30,410 bases of DNA from Bacteroidales bacterium (GTDB taxonomy: Bacteria; Bacteroidota; Bacteroidia; Bacteroidales; F082): assembly GCA_016285355.1 (NCBI GenBank), contig JAEEQP010000048.1, positions 1 through 30,410 on the forward strand, given 5' to 3'. The notes under the pieces were generated by a model, which saw nothing but the letters and a program-made list of their open reading frames with translations, was not told the origin of the DNA and did no database searches. A program made the position numbers and the translations under genes. The first letter of the stretch is position 1. Every line of letters begins with the position of its first letter. This document shows positions 8,340-15,499 of the stretch, piece after piece.

Positions 8340-8756
8340 TTACTTATTCTTGTTCTCGCAAAGTTCGGTCAGCACGCCGAAGGTCGATTTCGGGTGCAGG
8401 AAGGCGATGCTCAATCCTTCGGCACCCTTGCGGGGAGCCTGGTCAATGAGGCGGATGCCAGCTTCCTTGGCCTCTTCGAGATGGCCTTCAAGGTTTTCGA
8501 CGGCGAAAGCGATGTGGTGCATACCACCCTTGCCGTTGTTCTTCTCAATGAAAGCGGCGATGGTGCTTTCGGGGCTGGTGGGCTCCAAAAGCTCGATTTT
8601 GGTCTGGCCGCAACGCAAGAAAGCGGTCTTCACCTTCTGGTCGGTGACTTCTTCGATGGCGTAGCACTTGGTGCCAAGCAATTTTTCAAAGAAAGGAATG
8701 GACTCGTCCAAGCTTGTGACGGCGATTCCAATGTGTTCAATGTGAGAGGGTTGCAT
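8340..8756 (-). CDS. mce: Methylmalonyl-CoA epimerase
   Basis: The 138-residue protein is a vicinal-oxygen-chelate (VOC) fold protein of the size usual for this enzyme. It starts with HIEHIGIAV and has the metal-binding His in GGMHHIAFAVEN near residue 80, followed by the family-typical helix (ENLEGHLEEAKEAGIRLID) and C-terminal FLHPKSTFGVLTEL with a candidate Glu ligand. It interconverts the R and S forms of methylmalonyl-CoA, feeding the stereoisomer used by the decarboxylase. It is the first gene of the operon, directly behind a canonical promoter, which fits the succinate-propionate pathway in fermentative Bacteroidota. Confidence 0.95.
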   Translation of the reverse strand: MQPSHIEHIGIAVTSLDESIPFFEKLLGTKCYAIEEVTDQKVKTAFLRCGQTKIELLEPTSPESTIAAFIEKNNGKGGMHHIAFAVENLEGHLEEAKEAGIRLIDQAPRKGAEGLSIAFLHPKSTFGVLTELCENKNK

Positions 8757-8757
8757 A

Positions 8758-8771
8758 ATTATTCGAATAAT
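8758..8771. promoter_or_regulatory. Perfect 14-bp palindrome at the mce 5' leader
   Basis: ATTATTCGAATAAT lies directly upstream of the mce start codon, and a half copy (AATTATTCGA) recurs at 8819-8828 between the -7 and -33 elements. The paired arrangement suggests an operator, but AT-rich palindromes also arise by chance. Confidence 0.3.
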
Positions 8772-8807
8772 AAATTGTTAAAAAATACGTATTGTGAATT
8801 CACGGTG

Positions 8808-8839
8808 CAAAGGTATAACAATTATTCGAGGTTTACAAA
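8808..8839 (-). promoter_or_regulatory. Canonical Bacteroidota promoter of the mce-mmd operon
   Basis: On the minus strand TTTG (8839-8836), a 20-base spacer and TACCTTTG (8815-8808) match the consensus TTTG-N19-21-TAnnTTTG exactly. The start codon of mce is about 50 bases downstream. Confidence 0.75.
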
Positions 8840-8886
8840 GGAATTAATACGTCTATTTTTAGTGTTTCATGAGATACAGCAAATCT

Positions 8887-9807
8887 TTATTTCAATAACC
8901 CTAACGAATCAAGGTCATGGCATAGTTTTGTTGTAAACAATTCTGCCCCAGTTTTGTTCAAATGTGTCGCATTATAAAAATATGCAGTGTCGTTACAAAT
9001 AGAATCATTAATATAGTCTAATATTGGTACATTGTATTTTTCGGAAAACTGTTGCCTGAAATCATAGAATTCTGATAAATTGACTGTTATTTCGGTTACT
9101 CCTTTATAAATTGGAGAACTGACAAGTATCACCTTTATATCTTCTTCTTTCAATTCTTTCATAAAGTTATCAAAAACATCTACTAAATCTTGATTTGGAC
9201 TAAACTCTAATCCATCTAACTTAGCAAATTCCGTTCCATCCCATTTTAATGCATGAGCTTTGTATCCTTTATAAGTATCATCTTTGTTCTTCAACTCATC
9301 CAACATCGAATATAAACCATGATAATAGTATCTAGCCATTGGTATATATAGGAACAATTTGTAGACTAAATGATCTTGCAACATGAATCGACGCATATAA
9401 CTGTTTGTTATATAGGGAAAAAATTGTTTAAATTGATAACTGGCTTCCGTAAAATTGCCCCAATAATCAATATTAAATATCAAAAAAGTAGGCTTTTTTC
9501 TTTGGTAATGACGATATACTTTATATTTGACTATTTGTCGCCTAACATCGTTCCCATTCAACGCTATATTGTATGAATTAACGCACAAAATCGAATCTAA
9601 AATATGTGGATCATATTGAGCCCAAGCCCTCGAATTACCCATAACAAGCAAATCTGCATCAATAGAATCGTTTATAATACAATTCCATTCTTTGTATGGT
9701 TCAGACTGAGAATGACGAAACAAACTTGAAAAAACGCAATCCAAAGCAATATTAATTATCAACAAGATAGTCAATATCAACAATATCGTTTTCAAAAACT
9801 CTTTCAT
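8887..9807 (-). CDS. Membrane-anchored SGNH-like protein, partner of MBOAT copy 1
   Basis: The 306-residue protein has one N-terminal transmembrane segment (about 5-27) and an extracytoplasmic domain with the SGNH block I-like GNSR (Ser59) and a C-terminal NATHLNKTGAELF (His282). In SGNH/AlgX/DltD-like proteins this last block normally reads DxxHLN; here Asn279 stands where Asp is expected, so the catalytic dyad may be altered. Its ATG overlaps the stop of MBOAT copy 1 by one base (TGATG), implying translational coupling. Such pairs attach acyl groups, usually acetyl, to extracellular polysaccharides or other envelope glycans; the acceptor is not evident. The gene is markedly AT-rich compared with its neighbours. 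Confidence 0.75.
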   Translation of the reverse strand: MKEFLKTILLILTILLIINIALDCVFSSLFRHSQSEPYKEWNCIINDSIDADLLVMGNSRAWAQYDPHILDSILCVNSYNIALNGNDVRRQIVKYKVYRHYQRKKPTFLIFNIDYWGNFTEASYQFKQFFPYITNSYMRRFMLQDHLVYKLFLYIPMARYYYHGLYSMLDELKNKDDTYKGYKAHALKWDGTEFAKLDGLEFSPNQDLVDVFDNFMKELKEEDIKVILVSSPIYKGVTEITVNLSEFYDFRQQFSEKYNVPILDYINDSICNDTAYFYNATHLNKTGAELFTTKLCHDLDSLGLLK

Positions 9808-11261
9808 CAGAATTGAAAATAAATAAATTGTGAAGGTGTTGTCACCATAAAAAACAAGACAAACTCTATCAATAGAACAATAAAAACATATCTTGTTATA
9901 GACTTGAATCTTGCAATATCAAGTCCATGTTCTCTTCCTCGTTGCAGCCATTCGACCACAATCATCATTATTGCAAATATGGAAATTCGTATAGTAAGCA
10001 TTTCATTAGACTCAGGCATAGTAAACAAACTACTAGAGCATATTCCTAGCATATACTCCCAAGCCTGCCCAATGCTCTCGGCACGAAAAATAATCCACCC
10101 TATCACCGCCAGGAAGAAAGTCAAAATCATCTGACCTACCTCTTTTATCGTCGGCAAGATTCTCCCTTCGGCGATTTGGTTCGTGTACTTGCGGTTCTTT
10201 CCTGTGAGAATGAGCGGCAAAAACAAGATTGCATGATACGCGCCCCAGGCAATGAAGGTCCAATTCGCGCCATGCCAAAAACCGCTCAACAAGAATATGA
10301 CAAAAGTGTTCCTTACCACCTTTGCTTTGGACACTCGACTGCCGCCCATGGAGATGTATACGTAATCCCTAAACCATGTCGTCAAAGAGATATGCCACCT
10401 GCGCCAAAACTCCGCTATGTCGCGGCTGAAATACGGCACATTGAAGTTGCGCATCAGCTTGATGCCGAACAACTTAGCCGTTCCGATGGCAATGTCCGAA
10501 TAGCCCGAGAAGTCGCCATAGATTTGGAAAGTGAAGAAGATGGCAGCAAGAAGCAATGTGCTACCGTTTTGTTCCGTATAGGTCGAAAACACTTTGTCCA
10601 CATACACGGCACAATTGTCTGCCACCACTATCTTTTTGAACAACCCCCATAGTATCTGACGCATTCCGTCAACGGCAATGTCGTAATTGAATTCACGCTT
10701 CTTCAGAAATTGTGGCAAAAGATTAGTCGCTCGTTCAATAGGGCCGGCAACCAATTGCGGGAAGAACGAGATGAAAGCGAAAAAGGCGACGATGTCCTTG
10801 GTGGGCTCAATCTTGCCTCTGTAGACATCGATCGAATAAGAGAGGGCTTGGAAGGTGTAGAAGGAAATGCCAACGGGGAGGATCACCTTCAACAATAAGC
10901 CCTCTGCGGAGACGTGGAACAGTTGCGCGAACTCGGTGACAAAAAAGTCGTAGTACTTGAAAAGTGCCAGAATGCCCAAATTAAGGACAATGTTCAGCCA
11001 CATCCATGTCTTCGCCTTTTTCTTTGACTCCGCCTTCCCGATGAGCAACCCGCTGCCCCATGAGCAGAACGAAGTGAATGCAATGAGCAACAGAAAACGC
11101 CAGTCCCACCAGCCGTAGAAAACGTAACTCGCCACAACGATGAAGGCGTTCTGCAACCGCAATTGGTGCTTCGACCTGCTGACAAATCGGTCGAAGACAA
11201 ACCAATAGAACAAAAAGACTATCGGCAGAAATACCGCGAACTGGATGGAGTTGAAAAGCAT
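9807..11261 (-). CDS. MBOAT family O-acyltransferase, copy 1
   Basis: The start at 11261 (MLFNSIQF) is chosen because it matches copy 2 and family starts; the frame is open 24 codons further upstream but that part is not conserved. The 484-residue polytopic protein resembles AlgI/DltB: it has SFYTFQALSYSIDVYRG, FFPQLVAGPIERA, the FSGYSDIAIG block, FWRRWHISLTTWFRDYVYI and the catalytic FWHGANWTF with His330. The usual IPLGG after DYVY is ISMGG here. It should move acyl groups across the membrane to its SGNH partner. Its first 380 bp are identical to copy 2; the core is near-identical in protein but not in DNA, and the last 75 or so residues are unrelated in detail and AT-rich. Confidence 0.93.
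   Translation of the reverse strand: MLFNSIQFAVFLPIVFLFYWFVFDRFVSRSKHQLRLQNAFIVVASYVFYGWWDWRFLLLIAFTSFCSWGSGLLIGKAESKKKAKTWMWLNIVLNLGILALFKYYDFFVTEFAQLFHVSAEGLLLKVILPVGISFYTFQALSYSIDVYRGKIEPTKDIVAFFAFISFFPQLVAGPIERATNLLPQFLKKREFNYDIAVDGMRQILWGLFKKIVVADNCAVYVDKVFSTYTEQNGSTLLLAAIFFTFQIYGDFSGYSDIAIGTAKLFGIKLMRNFNVPYFSRDIAEFWRRWHISLTTWFRDYVYISMGGSRVSKAKVVRNTFVIFLLSGFWHGANWTFIAWGAYHAILFLPLILTGKNRKYTNQIAEGRILPTIKEVGQMILTFFLAVIGWIIFRAESIGQAWEYMLGICSSSLFTMPESNEMLTIRISIFAIMMIVVEWLQRGREHGLDIARFKSITRYVFIVLLIEFVLFFMVTTPSQFIYFQF
10882..11261 (-). repeat. 380-bp identical tract, copy 1
   Basis: Every base from 10882 to 11261 equals 13452-13831. Immediately beyond 10882 the two genes differ at roughly one base in seven. 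This is the 5' part of the MBOAT genes. Confidence 0.95.
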
Positions 11262-11283
11262 ATTGCGCTTGGTTTTGCGGGTG

Positions 11284-11291
11284 CAAAGGTA
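11284..11291 (-). promoter_or_regulatory. -7 promoter element for MBOAT copy 1
   Basis: The minus strand reads TACCTTTG, a perfect TAnnTTTG match, 22 bases before the chosen start at 11261. This supports the downstream start over the longer frame, because the longer frame would begin upstream of the promoter. A TTTG occurs 23 bases upstream, longer than the ideal spacer. Confidence 0.5.
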
Positions 11292-11417
11292 GGGAAATAA
11301 TCTAAACAAGAGCGCAAAACCACGACTTTGCAATTATAACTCGCCCTTTTTGAGTGTTTTTACATAAATGGGCGAAAATTAACACTGAGGAAATCTGCTT
11401 GAAAAAAGGAGATTCCA
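11292..11417. other. Intergenic scar resembling a deleted ATPase gene
   Basis: Near 11292-11309 the minus strand matches the last codons (LFR) and following bases of the ATPase gene that precedes MBOAT copy 2, and 11341-11381 matches the promoter-upstream motif of that same ATPase gene. Only about 30 unmatched bases lie between. The simplest reading is that an ATPase gene once stood here and was deleted. No gene remains in the interval. Confidence 0.5.
11341..11381. repeat. Copy of the ATPase upstream motif (TCGCC...GGGCGAAA)
   Basis: The segment has CGCCC and GGGCG in inverted orientation, joined by a stretch containing AGTGTTTTTA and ATAAA. The same layout and the same AGTGTTTTTA core occur at 15378-15418 upstream of the ATPase gene at 13864-15309. 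Confidence 0.6.
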
Positions 11418-12371
11418 TTAGGGTTGAAGAATGCCAAGCGAATCTATGGTTTTCTGCAATTTCTTAGTTAGTTTTATTGCACCGATTTCATTTAAATGGT
11501 CAGAATCAGCAAAATCTTTGGTAGTGAACAGGGTATCAGCTATTAAATTATGATAAATGACATTATCGTATTTCGTGTAAAAATAATTGCAGCAATTCAA
11601 CATAATTTGTAATTGTGTCGAATTCGTATTCTTTCTATAAGTTTTATAAGTTGGAGTAGTAACAATATATACAACAATGCCTTTTTGAGCACATTTTTCA
11701 ATCATTTGCTCAACATATTCCATGTTTTTCATAATAGTCAAACTATCAATTGTCATAGTATGATAAATTGCTCTCATATAACCATTTTCTTCCCACCAAT
11801 CATCACTTCTATCATCAAATCCACTTCTAATCCTCTTATTACCTAATTCATCACAATCCACATAACTAACTTTACCAAATACAGAGGATACCAAGTCTTT
11901 AAAATGCAAATCTCTATGATACAAATCATTATAAAATTCAGAGTTATAATACAATTGAAACCTATGGTACTTGCATTTGTAATAAATGCAATAATACTTT
12001 ACTCTCCAATACTCATTGCTATTTTCAAGACCATTTCCTACAAACGTAAAATATGAAACAGGCAAAATCAACACCTTCAACGAGTCCATCTGGTTCAAAA
12101 ACTTTGAAAAAATGAAATGGTCATATTTTAAATCTTGTGATTCATGTGCTGCATTAAAAGCATCCACTGAGAACGAATAGGGATCTATTCCAAAATATCC
12201 ATGAGAACTCCCCAAATTTAAGATTTTCACCGACTGAATATTTTTTGACATCCATTCATTTTTATAAGAATACACATTAGGAATCTTTCTTGCAACATAC
12301 TCATACAACACTGATAGTATGAATAAAGGAAGGACTATCAAAACTAATACACGAGTAAGAAATTTTTTCAT
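11418..12371 (-). CDS. Membrane-anchored SGNH-like acyltransferase/esterase, partner of MBOAT copy 2
   Basis: The 317-residue protein has an N-terminal membrane anchor (about 5-24), block I GSSH with Ser56, and a complete C-terminal catalytic block DSDHLNEIGA (Asp289, His292), as expected for an active SGNH/AlgX-like enzyme. It begins 2 bases after the MBOAT copy 2 stop, so the pair is one operon. Overall it is only distantly similar to the SGNH partner of copy 1, sharing layout and the DSLGIL-type C-terminus, so the two pairs may modify different positions or glycans. The gene is strongly AT-rich, suggesting acquisition or replacement as a block. The acceptor is unknown. Confidence 0.8.
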   Translation of the reverse strand: MKKFLTRVLVLIVLPLFILSVLYEYVARKIPNVYSYKNEWMSKNIQSVKILNLGSSHGYFGIDPYSFSVDAFNAAHESQDLKYDHFIFSKFLNQMDSLKVLILPVSYFTFVGNGLENSNEYWRVKYYCIYYKCKYHRFQLYYNSEFYNDLYHRDLHFKDLVSSVFGKVSYVDCDELGNKRIRSGFDDRSDDWWEENGYMRAIYHTMTIDSLTIMKNMEYVEQMIEKCAQKGIVVYIVTTPTYKTYRKNTNSTQLQIMLNCCNYFYTKYDNVIYHNLIADTLFTTKDFADSDHLNEIGAIKLTKKLQKTIDSLGILQP

Positions 12372-12373
12372 GA

Positions 12374-13831
12374 TTAAAACTGGAAATATATAAATGTTTT
12401 TTCTTCGCCAAAACCATTTAATACTAAGGCTATTAGAGTATAGTATAAAATTAACCTCATCCAGAAACTATTTATAATGGTTTTGTTTAATCCATGTTCT
12501 TTTCCTCGCTGTATCCATTCCATACACAACATGAAGACAATAGAAATGAAAACTGGAATATAATATGACCTGTTAATGAGCCACGGCAATGAAAAATAAC
12601 TTTTGTTGAATATCCCCCAAAAATATTCCCACGCCATCCCAATACTCTCCGCCCTGAAGATAATCCACCCAAACACCACTAAAAAGAATGTCAGTAGCAT
12701 CTGCCCTGCCTCCATCCATGTCGGAAGCAACCGTCCTTCGGCAATCTGATTCGTGTACTTCCGGTTCTTGCCAGTAAGTATCAAAGGCAAGAAAAGGACA
12801 GCATGATACGCTCCCCAAGCAATAAATGTCCAATTGGCACCATGCCAAAAGCCGCTCAACAAGAAAATGATAAAAGTGTTCCTTACCACCTTTGCCTTAG
12901 AAACTCGGCTGCCACCCAGCGGAATATAAACATAATCGCGGAACCAAGTCGTCAAAGAAATATGCCACCTGCGCCAGAACTCCGCAATGTCGCGGCTGAA
13001 ATACGGCACGTTGAAATTCCGCATCAACTTGATGCCAAACAATTTGGCCGTGCCTATTGCGATGTCTGAGTAACCCGAGAAGTCGCCGTATATTTGGAAG
13101 GTGAAAAAGATGGCAGCAAGGAGCAAGGTGCTTCCGCTTTGCTCCGTATAGGTCGAGAACACTTGGTCCACATACACCGCGCAATTGTCCGCCACCACTA
13201 TCTTCTTGAACAAGCCCCAAAGGATTTGGCGCATACCATCAACGGCGGTGTCGTAGCTGAACTCACGCTTTTTCAAAAACTGCGGCAAGAGGTTGGTCGC
13301 CCGCTCAATGGGGCCAGCCACCAACTGCGGAAAGAAAGAGATGAAGGCGAAGAAGGCGACAATATCCTTGGTCGGCTCAATCTTGCCTCGGTAAACATCA
13401 ATGGAATAACTCAAGGCCTGGAAGGTGTAGAACGAAATGCCTACGGGGAGTATCACCTTCAACAATAAGCCCTCTGCGGAGACGTGGAACAGTTGCGCGA
13501 ACTCGGTGACAAAAAAGTCGTAGTACTTGAAAAGTGCCAGAATGCCCAAATTAAGGACAATGTTCAGCCACATCCATGTCTTCGCCTTTTTCTTTGACTC
13601 CGCCTTCCCGATGAGCAACCCGCTGCCCCATGAGCAGAACGAAGTGAATGCAATGAGCAACAGAAAACGCCAGTCCCACCAGCCGTAGAAAACGTAACTC
13701 GCCACAACGATGAAGGCGTTCTGCAACCGCAATTGGTGCTTCGACCTGCTGACAAATCGGTCGAAGACAAACCAATAGAACAAAAAGACTATCGGCAGAA
13801 ATACCGCGAACTGGATGGAGTTGAAAAGCAT
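12374..13831 (-). CDS. MBOAT family O-acyltransferase, copy 2
   Basis: The 485-residue protein starts at MLFNSIQF (13831); an upstream in-frame ATG at 13852 adds only seven residues. It has the same AlgI/DltB-like landmarks as copy 1, here with the canonical YVYIPLGGSR and the catalytic FWHGANWTF (His330). From residue 1 to about 410 it is nearly identical in protein to copy 1; the C-terminal 75 residues differ and are AT-rich, ending in the same FIYFQF. It is followed at 2 bases by its SGNH partner and preceded at 32 bases by the ATPase gene. The expected role is to supply acyl groups across the membrane for glycan O-acylation. Confidence 0.94.
   Translation of the reverse strand: MLFNSIQFAVFLPIVFLFYWFVFDRFVSRSKHQLRLQNAFIVVASYVFYGWWDWRFLLLIAFTSFCSWGSGLLIGKAESKKKAKTWMWLNIVLNLGILALFKYYDFFVTEFAQLFHVSAEGLLLKVILPVGISFYTFQALSYSIDVYRGKIEPTKDIVAFFAFISFFPQLVAGPIERATNLLPQFLKKREFSYDTAVDGMRQILWGLFKKIVVADNCAVYVDQVFSTYTEQSGSTLLLAAIFFTFQIYGDFSGYSDIAIGTAKLFGIKLMRNFNVPYFSRDIAEFWRRWHISLTTWFRDYVYIPLGGSRVSKAKVVRNTFIIFLLSGFWHGANWTFIAWGAYHAVLFLPLILTGKNRKYTNQIAEGRLLPTWMEAGQMLLTFFLVVFGWIIFRAESIGMAWEYFWGIFNKSYFSLPWLINRSYYIPVFISIVFMLCMEWIQRGKEHGLNKTIINSFWMRLILYYTLIALVLNGFGEEKTFIYFQF
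13452..13831 (-). repeat. 380-bp identical tract, copy 2
   Basis: This is the exact counterpart of 10882-11261, offset by 2570 bases. The identity stops at 13452 on the inner side and just beyond the start codon on the outer side. Confidence 0.95.
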
Positions 13832-13849
13832 GTCTTTCGTTTGCGAGTG

Positions 13850-13857
13850 CAAAAGTA
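13850..13857 (-). promoter_or_regulatory. -7 promoter element for MBOAT copy 2
   Basis: The minus strand reads TACTTTTG (TAnnTTTG), 18 bases before the start at 13831 and just past the ATPase stop. No good TTTG is seen upstream. It may let the MBOAT-SGNH pair be transcribed apart from the ATPase gene. Confidence 0.4.
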
Positions 13858-13863
13858 GGGAAA

Positions 13864-15309
13864 TTATCTGAATAAATCCTGAAGTGTCACAACTTTCTGC
13901 ACGACACCAAAATGCTCATTATATGCAAGCCCAAAGGTGGTCACCAAAGTGAAGTGAATGTTCTTTTTTGAATGGGTCAAACGGTTCAACAATTCAATGC
14001 GGTCTTCAAAGGCAAACCTGTCGGATTGGGTTACAGTAAACTCTTTCTTGTAGAATTTCATTTCACACAAATTCAGCACATTGTCTGCTCGATCAATAAG
14101 TAAATCCATTTGACCACCTTGTTGTTCCTTTGACCCTTTGATCAATAATGCCGATTCCTTTGACACCACGCCCGATACACCTAATGCCATCTTAATTTGG
14201 TCAATGTGGTTGAAACAAACATCTTCAAATGCGAACCCTCGCCATGTCACAATCGGAGGCAGGTTTTGGCTGTTTTGCCAAAATTGCGAATCCGTGGTTT
14301 TGTTGTCTGCCATAAATTTCAAATAAAATAGACAAAACGGATCGCATAGTTTATAGTATTCCACATTCCGTTCTTCAACGATTGGAGTGTATTTCAAAAC
14401 AAAATCACTATCAATCAACGCTTTAAGTATAGTCGACAAACCACCTCCTTTCGAGATACCACATTGTTTTGATATGTCATCTCGCGTGAAGCCATAATGC
14501 CTTGTGGCAAGCAAACTGACCACTTTTTGATGTTCTTCCCAATGCACAAAAAGCGAATGAAACAGCCTGTCATATTCCTTGGATAGCGGCGCATCTTTTG
14601 CAAATAGCAGTTTGTCAACATTTTGCGCAAGACTTAACCCTGGCGAGAAGAAACCAAAATAATACGGTATTCCCCCAAATACCATATAGGCTTGGGTGAC
14701 ATCGTACTGGCTTAATATGATACCATTCGATTTAAGGTAATCGTCACACTCTTTCAAAGTGAACGGTGATAGTTTGATTTCGTATGTCAAGCGGTCATAC
14801 AACCCCCCATAATTGTTGACCAAATTACTTACCATCCAAGAAGTTGACGAGCCGCAAACAACCAAAAACATATTATCACAAGCCGAAGCCCATCCATTCC
14901 AAAAACTTTCCAATGCCGACAAAAAACGACTCCGAGGCGTGTCCATCCACGACAATTCGTCGATGAAAACCACCTGACGTTTGCCTGTGTCAAGTTTAAT
15001 CAACAGTTTCTCAAGCAGGAAAAAGGCTTCAAACCACGATTGAGGACAAGGTGTGGTTTCATCCAAACCGCTGCGAATCAACGAATAATGAAACGCTTGC
15101 AGCTGTTCCCGCATTGTTATCTTCTTGCCATTGTCAAACGGCGAAAGCCCAGTGTGATGGAAAGTAATCTTATCCTTGAAAACTTGGTTAATCAAATAGG
15201 TCTTCCCCACACGACGGCGACCATATACGGCCACAAACTGCGCCCTGTCGCTGTGATACAATCGGTTAAGTTCCTCGATTTCCTGTTTTCTTCCTATGAT
15301 TTGTGCCAT
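13864..15309 (-). CDS. AAA+ ATPase with C-terminal PD-(D/E)XK nuclease-like domain (DUF234 type)
   Basis: The 481-residue protein starts with a P-loop domain: Walker A GRRRVGKT (30-37), Walker B VVFIDELSW (about 112-120), and sensor-like VVCGSSTSW. A winged-helix-like middle (FTRDDISKQCGISKGGGLSTILKALIDS) leads to a C-terminal DUF234-type domain with the nuclease signature GGQMDLLIDR ... CEMKFY (Asp near 400, Glu near 414, Lys near 416). Such archaeal-type ATPases are multicopy in Bacteroidota and archaea; their function is not established, with DNA-related or defence-like roles proposed. The gene stands between gatD and MBOAT copy 2, behind an inverted-repeat array overlapping its promoter. 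It appears intact. Confidence 0.88.
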   Translation of the reverse strand: MAQIIGRKQEIEELNRLYHSDRAQFVAVYGRRRVGKTYLINQVFKDKITFHHTGLSPFDNGKKITMREQLQAFHYSLIRSGLDETTPCPQSWFEAFFLLEKLLIKLDTGKRQVVFIDELSWMDTPRSRFLSALESFWNGWASACDNMFLVVCGSSTSWMVSNLVNNYGGLYDRLTYEIKLSPFTLKECDDYLKSNGIILSQYDVTQAYMVFGGIPYYFGFFSPGLSLAQNVDKLLFAKDAPLSKEYDRLFHSLFVHWEEHQKVVSLLATRHYGFTRDDISKQCGISKGGGLSTILKALIDSDFVLKYTPIVEERNVEYYKLCDPFCLFYLKFMADNKTTDSQFWQNSQNLPPIVTWRGFAFEDVCFNHIDQIKMALGVSGVVSKESALLIKGSKEQQGGQMDLLIDRADNVLNLCEMKFYKKEFTVTQSDRFAFEDRIELLNRLTHSKKNIHFTLVTTFGLAYNEHFGVVQKVVTLQDLFR

Positions 15310-15331
15310 GATTTTGAATTATAATCCGCCG

Positions 15332-15339
15332 CAAAGATA
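15332..15339 (-). promoter_or_regulatory. -7 promoter element for the DUF234-type ATPase
   Basis: The minus strand reads TATCTTTG (TAnnTTTG), 22 bases upstream of the ATG. The -33 position is only TTCG-like and overlaps the first copy of the upstream repeat motif, as if a bound protein controls access. Confidence 0.5.
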
Positions 15340-15354
15340 CAATTTTTATTGAAA

Positions 15355-15419
15355 TAGGCGAATTATAAATCTATATTTCGCCTAAAATTAGTGTTTTTAT
15401 ATAAAATGGGCGAAATATA
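15355..15419. repeat. Three copies of a GGCGAAATATA motif upstream of the ATPase gene
   Basis: Copies lie at 15355-15367 (forward), 15372-15384 (inverted, 4-base gap) and 15407-15419 (forward). The first two form a near-perfect 13-bp inverted repeat; the second and third form another with a 22-base loop. The array starts at the -33 region of the ATPase promoter and runs upstream, as operators do. Confidence 0.75.
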
Positions 15420-15427
15420 AGAACGTG

Positions 15428-15455
15428 AAAAGAGCCGCAACTTTCGTCACGGCTC
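15428..15455 (-). terminator. Terminator downstream of gatD
   Basis: In minus-strand reading GAGCCG pairs with CGGCTC, extended by GAC/GTT pairs and closed by a GAAA loop; TTTTCA follows. It lies about 45 bases past the gatD stop and separates gatED from the ATPase promoter. Confidence 0.7.
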
Positions 15456-15499
15456 CACAATTTTTCGCATTCTGCGGGCACATTCGATGTGTCTCTACA

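Noticed and set aside
11262..11333. 24-residue N-terminal extension of MBOAT copy 1
   Set aside because: It crosses the -7 promoter element, is absent from copy 2, and reads as the remnant of the ATPase 3' end.
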